Origin: JAFAZJ01 sp964437145
GTDB lineage: Bacteria > Pseudomonadota > Alphaproteobacteria > Reyranellales > Reyranellaceae
Reading direction: 5' to 3'
Assembly: GCA_964437145.1 (NCBI GenBank)
Contig: CAYTFW010000003.1
Span: 1-64,000, forward strand
DNA length: 64,000 nt
Shown here: piece by piece, positions 46,454 through 54,104 of the stretch
Numbering within the stretch: the stretch's first letter is position 1
Layout: each line of letters begins with the position of its first letter
The notes under the pieces: generated by a model
Told to the model about the DNA's origin: nothing
What the model saw: only the letters and a program-made list of their open reading frames with translations
Database searches by the model: none
Translations under genes and position numbers: made by a program

Positions 46454-46509
46454 GAGAAATGCGAGCGGACTCTGCTCTAGTATCGACGCATCTGGAAGAG
46501 AGGCCTGAG

Positions 46510-47748
46510 ATGTCGAAACACTACGACACGCTGGAAACCCGCGACCCGGCTGAGCGCGAGAAGGCGCAGATGGCGGCGCTGCCGGCGCAGATCGCGCATG
46601 CCAAGGCCAATTCGCCGTTCTTCGCCGAAAGCCTCAAGGGTGTCGATCCTGCCGGCGTCACCAGCCGCGCCGCCTTGGCCAAGCTGCCGGTGCTGCGTAA
46701 GTCGACCCTGGGTGCGTTGCAGAAGGCCAAGCCGCCGATGGGCGGGCTGCTGGGCGTGCCGATGAGCCAGATCAGGCACATCTTCATGTCGCCGGGGCCG
46801 ATCTTCGAGGTCGACACCGACGAGAAGGATTTCTTCCGCGGCGCGCGCGGCATGTACGCCGCCGGCTTCCGCGCCAGCGACATCGTGCACAACACCTACT
46901 CGTACCATCTGACACCCGCCGGCATGATGATGGAGTCCTCGATCCGCGCCATCGGCTGCGCCGTGATCCCCGCCGGGATCGGCAACACTGAGCTGCAGCT
47001 CGACGCCATCGAGCTGATCAAGCCCACCGCCTATGTCGGCACGCCGTCCTTCCTGCGCATCCTCTTGGAGAAGGCCAAGGAGCTGGGCCGCGACGTGTCG
47101 TCGATCAAGAAGGCGGTGGTCGGCGCCGAGGCCTTCCCGCCGGCGCTGCGCAAGGAATTCAACGAGCGCGGCATCTTCGCGCTGCAGGGCTACGGCACCG
47201 CCGATCTCGGCAGCATCGCCTACGAGAGCGAGGCGATCGAGGGCATGATCCTCGACGAGGGCGTGATCGTGGAGATCGTGCGCCCCGGTACGGGCGACCC
47301 GGTGCCCGAGGGCGAGGTCGGCGAGGTCGTGGTCACGACCTTCAACAAGGCCTATCCGCTGGTGCGCTTCGGCACGGGTGATCTCTCCGCGGTACTGCCG
47401 GGCATCAGCCCCTGCGGGCGCACCAACACCCGCATCAAGGGCTGGATGGGCCGCGCCGACCAGCGCACCAAGGTCAAGGGCATGTTCGTCGATCCCGAGC
47501 AGGTGATCGCCGTGCAGAAGCGCCATCCCGAGCTGGCCAAGGTCCGGCTGGTGGTCGACTGGGTCGACAAGCAGGACGTCATGACCCTGCACGCCGAGAT
47601 CGCCGGCGGCGGCTCGGCCGATCTGGCCAAGGCGGTCGAGGCCAGCATCCAGACCCTGTGCAAGGTGCGCGGCGGGGTGAGCTTCGTCGCGCCGGCCAGC
47701 CTGCCCAACGACGGCAAGGTGATCGCCGACGTGCGCAAGTACGATTGA
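46510..47748 (+). CDS. Phenylacetate-CoA-ligase-like (PaaK family) protein with altered P-loop
   Basis: The 412-residue protein of the PaaK branch of adenylate-forming enzymes keeps AYVGTPSFLRILLEKAKELG, GAEAFPPALRKEF and a C-terminal domain with GRADQRTKVKGMFVDPEQV. At the place of the usual SSGTTG P-loop it has FMSPGPIFEV, so ATP binding must differ or be lost. It may still form an acyl-CoA or act on a related acid. The ATG at 46510 is 17 codons into the open frame, which begins inside the palindrome. It closes the importer cluster that begins with an acyl-CoA synthetase. Confidence 0.82.
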   Translation: MSKHYDTLETRDPAEREKAQMAALPAQIAHAKANSPFFAESLKGVDPAGVTSRAALAKLPVLRKSTLGALQKAKPPMGGLLGVPMSQIRHIFMSPGPIFEVDTDEKDFFRGARGMYAAGFRASDIVHNTYSYHLTPAGMMMESSIRAIGCAVIPAGIGNTELQLDAIELIKPTAYVGTPSFLRILLEKAKELGRDVSSIKKAVVGAEAFPPALRKEFNERGIFALQGYGTADLGSIAYESEAIEGMILDEGVIVEIVRPGTGDPVPEGEVGEVVVTTFNKAYPLVRFGTGDLSAVLPGISPCGRTNTRIKGWMGRADQRTKVKGMFVDPEQVIAVQKRHPELAKVRLVVDWVDKQDVMTLHAEIAGGGSADLAKAVEASIQTLCKVRGGVSFVAPASLPNDGKVIADVRKYD

Positions 47749-47769
47749 GGCCAGGGCACCGACCGGCGA

Positions 47770-47858
47770 GGGGTGAGGGATTGTGACCCTTTGTCGGGTT
47801 ATCGGCGTCACGCGCGCGGACGGTCGATAACGGAAAATCCCTCACCATCCCTCACCCC
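47770..47858. repeat. Family D hairpin, tandem copy 1
   Basis: Arms GGGGTGAGGGATTGTGA (47770-47786) and TCACCATCCCTCACCCC (47842-47858) pair 16 of 17 positions. The 55-base interior contains GTTATCG and CGATAAC, which can form an inner stem. A similar element begins 107 bases later. It lies between convergent genes. Confidence 0.85.
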
Positions 47859-47877
47859 ACCCCGGATCAGCCGCCCG

Positions 47878-47964
47878 GTGTGAAGGATGGTGAACCTTTG
47901 TCGGGTTATGGGCGTCACGCGCGCGGACGGTCGATAAGGGAAAATCCTTCACCATCCTTCACAC
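47878..47964. repeat. Family D hairpin, tandem copy 2
   Basis: Arms GTGTGAAGGATGGTGAA (47878-47894) and TTCACCATCCTTCACAC (47948-47964) pair perfectly over 17 bases. Against copy 1, at least two base pairs changed on both sides (G-C to A-T and G-C to T-A), so the hairpin is preserved. The interior is nearly identical to copy 1. Confidence 0.85.
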
Positions 47965-47982
47965 CCCCCTCTGGGGGCCGGG

Positions 47983-48981
47983 TCAGTTGACGTCGAGCTG
48001 CAGGCCTTCCTTCTCGATCACGCCCTTCCAGCGGGCGATCTGCTGCTCGACGAAGGCGGCGAACTGCTCGGGTGGGCTCCAGGCGGCGTAGCCGGCCATC
48101 TGGGCGAAACGTTCCTTGGTGGCCGGCAGTTCGATCCATTCCTTGATCTGGGCGTTGAGCGCGTCGATGGCCGGGCGCGGCACGCCGGCGGGGTAGAACA
48201 CCCCGAACCAGGCCGAGACGTCGAAGCTGGCCAGCTCGGGCATGGTCTCGCGGATCGGCGGCAGGTCGGGGACCATGGGATTGCGCTGGGCCGAGCTGAT
48301 CGCCAGCGCCCTGAGCTTGCCGGCGCGGACGAACTCGATCGCCGTGGTGAGGTTGTCGAAGAAATACTGGGTCTGGCCGGCGATCAGGTCCTGCAAGGCC
48401 GGAGCTGCGCCGCGATAGGGCACGTGGGTCGCCTTGGCGCCGGTAAGCTGCAGGAACAGCGCGCCGGAGAGATGCGGCGACTGGCCGGTGCCGGAGGAGG
48501 CGTAGGACACCTTGCCGTCCTGCGCCTTCAGCCAGGCGACGAGCTCCGGCACGGTCTTGGCCGGCACCGAGGGGTGAACCACCAGGCAGTTGGGCGTCGC
48601 CAGCACATTGGTGACCGGGATCAGGCTGGACGGCTTGTATTGGAGATTGCGGTACAGCGAATAGGCGATCGACTGCGGGCCGATATTGCCCATCAGGAAT
48701 GTGTGGCCATCCGGCGCGGCGCGCACGACCTCCATCGTGCCCAGGACGCCACCTGCACCCGATTTGTTGTCGATCACCACCGATACGCCCCATTTCTGTT
48801 GAAGATGGTTGCCGATCATGCGCGCCAGGATGTCGGTGCCGCCGCCTGGCGCCGCCGGCACGACGATGCGCATCGCCTGGGTCGGCTTCCACGCCGCCTG
48901 GCCGCGCGCGATCCCCGGCAGGGCGAGCAAGGGCGCCGCGGCCAGCAGGTGGCGCCGGACGAGAGGGAAACGACGGGGCAT
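47983..48981 (-). CDS. Tripartite tricarboxylate transporter (Bug) periplasmic binding protein
   Basis: The 332-residue exported receptor has a signal peptide (RRHLLAAAPLLALPGIARGQA). Bug motifs are VVPAAPGGGTDILAR, DNKSGAGGVLG, AAPDGHTF and HVPYRGAAPAL. The ATG at 48981 is preceded by GGAGGT; a longer frame upstream adds 26 residues without signal character and is rejected. It stands alone, convergent with the PaaK-like gene across the family D hairpins and divergent from the exported PCMT. No TctAB partner is near. Confidence 0.92.
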   Translation of the reverse strand: MPRRFPLVRRHLLAAAPLLALPGIARGQAAWKPTQAMRIVVPAAPGGGTDILARMIGNHLQQKWGVSVVIDNKSGAGGVLGTMEVVRAAPDGHTFLMGNIGPQSIAYSLYRNLQYKPSSLIPVTNVLATPNCLVVHPSVPAKTVPELVAWLKAQDGKVSYASSGTGQSPHLSGALFLQLTGAKATHVPYRGAAPALQDLIAGQTQYFFDNLTTAIEFVRAGKLRALAISSAQRNPMVPDLPPIRETMPELASFDVSAWFGVFYPAGVPRPAIDALNAQIKEWIELPATKERFAQMAGYAAWSPPEQFAAFVEQQIARWKGVIEKEGLQLDVN

Positions 48982-49219
48982 GACAACGACCTCCACAGGA
49001 CTCCAGGCCGGCGAGTTATACGGGTTGGCGCTGTCGAATGACGACGACGTCCAGGGCATCGGTGCCCGTCCTTCAAATCATGGCTATGCGACCGCAAATC
49101 CGCTGGCGGATCGGCCGCGTCTGCCTTACATCGGGGGTCGCTGGCGGGTCGCGATCAGCGACGCAATCGCACGGTCGGTCCGCTGGTTACTCCTCCTTCC
49201 TCAACAGGAGCCTCGGCCC

Positions 49220-50095
49220 ATGTGGCGCTCCCTCAAGACAATCGCGGTGGCGCTGGTCGCGCTCACCGTTTCTGGCGCCGCCATGGCGCAGCAGATCAAG
49301 CCGATCACCCCGGCGCAGATGCCGAACCCCGATACGCTCAATCGCCAGAGCTACATCGACTGGATGAAGGCGAACCGCGGCGAGAGCGAGAAGTGGCTCG
49401 GCCAGCGCTGGGATCGCTACGTGGCGGCGGTGCGCGTCGGTGATATCAAGACCGAGAAGGTCAAGCGCGCCTTCCTGATGACGCCGCGCGAGATCTTCGC
49501 CGCCGGCAACCCGCCGGTGAAGGAGCGCGGTTACGAGCACGCCTTCCTCGACATGGGCTACGGCGTGACCATGTCCGGCCCGCATCTGCAGAGCCGCATG
49601 ACCGACGTGCTCGACGTCAAGCCGGGCGAGAAGGTGCTGGAGATCGGCACCGGCTCGGGCACCCAGGCCGGCTATCTGTCCTATCTCACCGACAAGGTGT
49701 TCTCGATCGAGATCATCGCGCCGCTGGCGACCCGCACCCAGGGCGTCTACGACCGCGCCATCGCCCAGGGCTACGCCGAGTTCAAGAACATCAAGGTCAA
49801 GCAGGCCGACGGCTACTACGGCTGGCAGGAGAATGGCCCGTTCGACAAGATCATCGTCACCTGCGGCATCGACCACGTGCCGCCGCCGCTGCTCAACCAG
49901 CTCAAGCCGGGCGGCATCATCGTCATCCCGGTCGGCCCGCCGGGCGCGCAGCGCGTGATCAAGATGATCAAGCAGCAGGCCGCCGATGGCACCACGACGA
50001 TGACCCGCGAGGACATCTACGGCGGCAAGATCGTGCCCTTCGTGCCCTTCACCAAGCTGGTCGACGGCCAGATCAAGGGCTCGCACAACCGCTAG
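49220..50095 (+). CDS. Exported protein-L-isoaspartate O-methyltransferase (PCMT) homologue
   Basis: The 291-residue protein begins with a signal peptide (MWRSLKTIAVALVALTVSGAAMA, then QQ). It continues with about 80 residues unlike ordinary PCMT (SYIDWMKANRGESEKWLGQR and more), then the PCMT core: VLEIGTGSGTQAGYLSYL (SAM motif I), VFSIEII, ADGYYGW and FDKIIVTCGIDHVPPPLLNQ. PCMT repairs isoaspartate damage. Export is odd because SAM is cytoplasmic. A strong terminator follows at 50115. The start at 49220 is supported by AGGAG ten bases upstream. Confidence 0.85.
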   Translation: MWRSLKTIAVALVALTVSGAAMAQQIKPITPAQMPNPDTLNRQSYIDWMKANRGESEKWLGQRWDRYVAAVRVGDIKTEKVKRAFLMTPREIFAAGNPPVKERGYEHAFLDMGYGVTMSGPHLQSRMTDVLDVKPGEKVLEIGTGSGTQAGYLSYLTDKVFSIEIIAPLATRTQGVYDRAIAQGYAEFKNIKVKQADGYYGWQENGPFDKIIVTCGIDHVPPPLLNQLKPGGIIVIPVGPPGAQRVIKMIKQQAADGTTTMTREDIYGGKIVPFVPFTKLVDGQIKGSHNR

Positions 50096-50114
50096 GTCGC
50101 GAACGCGTGCCAAG

Positions 50115-50151
50115 AGCCCCCGCGCCGTTCCGAACGGTCGCGGGGGCTTTC
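50115..50151 (+). terminator. Intrinsic terminator after the PCMT gene
   Basis: AGCCCCCGCG (50115-50124) pairs with CGCGGGGGCT (50139-50148), with an inner CCGTTC/GAACGG stem, followed by TTTCA. It starts 20 bases after the PCMT stop and separates it from the next gene. Confidence 0.8.
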
Positions 50152-50215
50152 ACGTTGTAGTCCCCCTCGAGCCGGCACCTAAGCCGGCCAACCAAAAAGC
50201 TTCAGGTTGCCCACG

Positions 50216-52843
50216 ATGGCCAGCGCCGCCCGTTCGTATGCCGAGGTTGATTTCGACAACCGGCCCACGCTCAGCTTCTATCTCTCCGTCGGCCTGGTCG
50301 CCGGCGCGATCATCGCCCTGCAGATCGGCATCATGCGGCTGTTCTCGGTCGGCAGCTGGGCGCATTTCGGCTCGCTGGTGGTCAGCCTGGCGATGTTCGG
50401 CTTCGGCCTCACCAGCGCCATCATGTGCGTCGGCAAGACCTGGTTCGAGCGCCACTGGCGCGGCACGGTGAAGATCGCGCTGCTGCTGTTTGGGCCGATG
50501 ATGGTGGCCTCGAGCCTGGTGGCGCAGCAGGTGCCGTTCAACGCCATCTTCCTGGTCTCCGACCCGATGCAGAAGTGGCGGCTGTTCGCCAACTTCATCC
50601 TCTACTTCCTGCCTTTCCTGTGCGGCGCCTTCTATCTCGGCGTTGTCTTCCTCAAGGCGCAGAAGACCTTCAACCGCGTCTACTTCGCCGACCTCGCCGG
50701 CTCCGGCGGTTGCGGCCTGATGTTCCTGCTGGCGATGTATGTCTTCACGCCAGAGGACCTCGTCGTGGCGCCGCTGGCGCTGTGGCTGGTCGGCACCGTG
50801 CTGTGGTTCGTCGCCGTCGGCGATCGCCGCGGCGTCGTGCAGTCGCTGGTCGCCGCCGTGCTGGCGGTCGGCGCGCATTTCCTGCTGCCCGGCGCGCTGG
50901 GTATCCCGAAGCTGTTCGTGTCCGAGTACAAGGGCGTGTCCTACGCGCGCAACTTCCCCGACGCGCAGCGCGTCTACAAGACGACGTCGCCGTTCGGCTT
51001 CATGGAGGTCTATTCCTCCTCCTACCTGCATTTCGCGCCCGGGCTGAGCGACAACGCCGGCTTCAACCTGCCGAAGATGCCGTCCAACGCCTATCTCGGC
51101 CTCTACCTCGACAGCGAGGGGCCGATGGGCGTGATGAAGGATCTGCCGCCCGACGAGATCGGCTATTTCCGCTATCTGCCGATGTACTACCCCTATGTGC
51201 TGAAGAAGGACCCGGACGTCTTCGTCGTGCAGTTCGGCGGCGGCATCTCGACCAAGGTGGCGCTGCGCTCGGGCGCCAAGCGCGTGACGGTGGCCGAGGG
51301 CAATCCGATGCTGCTCAAGGCCTTCCTCGGCGACACGCCGCTGCGCTCCTTCACCAGCGACATCCTGCGCGAGAAGGGCGTCGAGGTGATCGACTACGAC
51401 GGCCGTCTATACGCCGCCGGCACCACCGCGCGTTTCGACGTCGTCGATCTCAGCCTCGCCGATTCGGCTGGCCTGTCCTCGCCCGGCGGTTTCCCGATCA
51501 TCGAGAAATTCGGCTACACGCGTGAGGCGATGCGCAACTACATGCGCGTGCTGAAGCCCGGTGGGCTCCTGTCGGTGACGCTCTGGAACAAGGAGGAGCC
51601 GCCGAAATCGGTGCTCAAGCTGTACGCCACCATGGTGGCGGCGGCCAAGGACATCGACGGCGGCGCGGTGAAGGGCCGCTTCTTCGCGACCTCGACCTAT
51701 CTGTCGACCGCGACCGTGCTCTACAAGCGCGGCGATTTCACACCGGAGGAGATCGACGCGCTGCGCAAGCATTCGCGCCTGATGTCGTTCGACGAGATCT
51801 ACTACCCCGGCATCGCCTACGACGACGGCCCGCGCGCCGAGACCTTGAAAGGCTACCGCGAGCAGTTCTTCGGCGACGGCACGCAGGATCCCGCGGGCAA
51901 GGAGCCGGAGCCGGCGCCCACAGCGCCCGCGGCGCCCGCCGCCGACGCCGCGCCACCCGTCGTGCCGGCGACGATCATGGGCCGCATCGCCTGGCAGCAC
52001 CTGATCCATGGCGGCTGGGACAAGGTCGCCGACGAGTACGTCTTCGACACCCGCGTGCTGACCAACCACCAACCGTACTTCGCCGCCTACATCAAGGTGA
52101 AGGACCTCTGGGCCTTCACCGACCGCCTCGAGACGGTGCAGGACGAGTGGGGCTACCTGCTCTTGTGGGCGACGCTCGGCATCGCCGCGATCGCGGCGCT
52201 GTCGCTGGTGCTGTTCCCCGTCGTGTTCGGCTGGCGCACCATCTTCAGCCGCTATCCCGGCAAGTTCGGCACGATGATCTACTTCCTGTGCCTGGGGCTG
52301 GGCTACATCATCGTCGAGGTCGGCATGATCAGCCATTTCATCCTGGCGCTCAGCAACCCGACGGTCTCAGCCTCGGTGCTGATCACCGGCATGCTGGTGT
52401 TCTCCGGCCTCGGCAGCTTCGTGTCGGAACGCTATCTCGATCGCGCCCGCGCGGTGATGCCCAAGGTGTTCATCGCCATCGGCGTGATCCTGGGCGCCTA
52501 CGCCTTCCTGCTCGACCCGGTGCTCGATGTCATCGGCACCTGGCCCTACATCCTGCGCATCGTCGCCTGCCTGGCGCTGATCTTCCCGCCCGCCTTCCTG
52601 ATGGGCTTCCCGATGCCGATGGCCATGACCACGCTGGGCCGGCTCGGCAAGGATCACATGTTCCTGTGGGCCTGGGGCATCAACGGCAGCTTCTCGGTGC
52701 TGGGCGCGGCCCTGGTGCCGATCGTCTCGACCTCGTTCGGCCTGCCGGCCGTCGTGCTGGTCGGCGCCGCCGCCTATGTCGTGGCGTGGCCGGCGTTCTA
52801 CCGCGTGCTGCTGCCGCTGCCCGGGCGGCCGGCGGCCGCGTGA
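50216..52843 (+). CDS. Polytopic membrane protein with central spermidine-synthase-like SAM domain
   Basis: The 875-residue protein has about seven helices at the N-terminus (from FYLSVGLVAGAIIALQIGIM) and about seven at the C-terminus (to LPAVVLVGAAAYVVAW). Between them, near 330-470, lies a Rossmann domain: VVQFGGGISTKVALRSGAKR, TVAEGNPML and FDVVDLSLADS, matching spermidine synthase motifs. A Pro/Ala-rich loop (about 558-585) precedes a soluble segment. Such fusions are known but uncharacterised; they may aminopropylate or methylate an envelope molecule. The ATG at 50216 is used; a TTG at 50207 is possible. The next gene starts four bases after the stop. Confidence 0.85.
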   Translation: MASAARSYAEVDFDNRPTLSFYLSVGLVAGAIIALQIGIMRLFSVGSWAHFGSLVVSLAMFGFGLTSAIMCVGKTWFERHWRGTVKIALLLFGPMMVASSLVAQQVPFNAIFLVSDPMQKWRLFANFILYFLPFLCGAFYLGVVFLKAQKTFNRVYFADLAGSGGCGLMFLLAMYVFTPEDLVVAPLALWLVGTVLWFVAVGDRRGVVQSLVAAVLAVGAHFLLPGALGIPKLFVSEYKGVSYARNFPDAQRVYKTTSPFGFMEVYSSSYLHFAPGLSDNAGFNLPKMPSNAYLGLYLDSEGPMGVMKDLPPDEIGYFRYLPMYYPYVLKKDPDVFVVQFGGGISTKVALRSGAKRVTVAEGNPMLLKAFLGDTPLRSFTSDILREKGVEVIDYDGRLYAAGTTARFDVVDLSLADSAGLSSPGGFPIIEKFGYTREAMRNYMRVLKPGGLLSVTLWNKEEPPKSVLKLYATMVAAAKDIDGGAVKGRFFATSTYLSTATVLYKRGDFTPEEIDALRKHSRLMSFDEIYYPGIAYDDGPRAETLKGYREQFFGDGTQDPAGKEPEPAPTAPAAPAADAAPPVVPATIMGRIAWQHLIHGGWDKVADEYVFDTRVLTNHQPYFAAYIKVKDLWAFTDRLETVQDEWGYLLLWATLGIAAIAALSLVLFPVVFGWRTIFSRYPGKFGTMIYFLCLGLGYIIVEVGMISHFILALSNPTVSASVLITGMLVFSGLGSFVSERYLDRARAVMPKVFIAIGVILGAYAFLLDPVLDVIGTWPYILRIVACLALIFPPAFLMGFPMPMAMTTLGRLGKDHMFLWAWGINGSFSVLGAALVPIVSTSFGLPAVVLVGAAAYVVAWPAFYRVLLPLPGRPAAA

Positions 52844-52847
52844 TGCC

Positions 52848-53963
52848 ATGGCGGCGCGCTCACGACGCGCGCTGATCGCGGCCACCGCCGGCCTGCTCGC
52901 CGGCGGGCTGGCCGGGCGTACCGGCGCGCAATACCCTACGCCGCCGCCCGCCAAGCCGCCGACGCCCGCGCCGATGAAGCCACCCGTGAAGACGCCCCCG
53001 GCCGATCCCCTGGCGATCGTGAAGTCGCCAGTGGTGCGCATGCAGTCCTTCAGTCACGCGCCGTTCCCCTACACGGGACCGGCCGAGGACGGCCGCACGC
53101 CATTCTTCGACGTGATCGACCCGCTGAAGCGACGTGGTCGCCGCACGGCCTCGGGCGACGTGCTGCTGGAGGGCGTCGTCTACAGCGACGATCGCGCGCT
53201 GATGTACGTGCCGGCCGGCTTCGACCCGCGGCGGCCGGCGCTGATGGTGATGTTCTTCCACGGCCACGGCTCGATCATCGAGCGCACGGTGATGACCGAT
53301 ACCGACTTGCCGCGCCAGCTCACCGAGTCGGGCGCCAACGCGGTGCTGGTGGCGCCGCAATTCGCCTACGACGCAGCCGATTCGAGCCCGGGCAAGTTCC
53401 TGCGACCCGGCGCCTTCGCCCGCTTCGTCGACGAGGCGGCGACCAAGCTCGCGCGTCTACTGACGCCGCAAGGCGCCGATCTGCGGCGGCTGTCCGGCGT
53501 CTTCAACCAGGCGCCCGTCCTGCTGGTGGCGTTCAGCGGCGGCTACAAGCCCGCGGCCTACGCGCTGGCGCGCGGAGGCGCGGCGCATCGCATCCACGGC
53601 GTGGCGCTGCTCGACGCGCTGTACGACGAGGAAGACAAGTACGCGTCCTGGTTCGCCGACGCGCGCAGGCGCGCCTTCCTCGTCAGCCTGTATACGGAGT
53701 CGACGGCCGCCAACCAGACGAAGCTGCGCGACCTGCTGGCGGAGCGCCGCATCCCCAGCAGCTCATCGCTGCCGGCGAGCCTGGCCCGCGGCGCCGCCGC
53801 CTTCGTTGCCGCCGGCGGCATCGACCGTCACGCGCGCTTCGTGCTCGAAGGCCCGCCACGCGACCCGGTCAAGGCGATCCTGGCGGCGATCCCGGGCTAT
53901 CGCATGAAGCCCGAGCCGCCGCCGGCGAAACCGCCCGCCGGCAAGCCGCCGGCCAAGCGTTGA
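52848..53963 (+). CDS. Exported alpha/beta-hydrolase-like protein with proline-rich ends
   Basis: The 371-residue protein has a signal peptide (RRALIAATAGLLAGGLAGRTGAQ), then a Pro/Lys-rich linker (TPPPAKPPTPAPMKPPVK). An alpha/beta hydrolase-like core follows: ALMVMFFHGHGS for the oxyanion strand and VLLVAFSGGYKPAAY for a Ser nucleophile (near residue 229). A second Pro-rich tail (KPEPPPAKPPAGKPPAK) ends it. The catalytic acid and His are not certain. It starts four bases after the spermidine-synthase-like gene and is surely co-transcribed. The Pro-rich ends could span the periplasm or peptidoglycan. Confidence 0.75.
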   Translation: MAARSRRALIAATAGLLAGGLAGRTGAQYPTPPPAKPPTPAPMKPPVKTPPADPLAIVKSPVVRMQSFSHAPFPYTGPAEDGRTPFFDVIDPLKRRGRRTASGDVLLEGVVYSDDRALMYVPAGFDPRRPALMVMFFHGHGSIIERTVMTDTDLPRQLTESGANAVLVAPQFAYDAADSSPGKFLRPGAFARFVDEAATKLARLLTPQGADLRRLSGVFNQAPVLLVAFSGGYKPAAYALARGGAAHRIHGVALLDALYDEEDKYASWFADARRRAFLVSLYTESTAANQTKLRDLLAERRIPSSSSLPASLARGAAAFVAAGGIDRHARFVLEGPPRDPVKAILAAIPGYRMKPEPPPAKPPAGKPPAKR

Positions 53964-53989
53964 CGCAATACACGATTGGTCGGACGCAC

Positions 53990-54089
53990 CTGTCATCCCG
54001 AGCGCAGCGAGGGGGATCCAGGGCGTCTTCCTGGGAGCGCCGGCGTCCCGCCGGCTCATGAAGATGCCGGCGGGACGCCGGCGCTCCCA
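53990..54089. repeat. Compound repeat: family A left arm plus full family B hairpin
   Basis: A family A left arm (about 53990-54020) is followed by a family B hairpin with perfect 24-base arms (54032-54055 and 54066-54089) and loop TCATGAAGAT. The A right arm is missing here. It lies between convergent genes (hydrolase and RhlE). Confidence 0.9.
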
Positions 54090-54104
54090 AAGAAGCGCGA
54101 TGCG

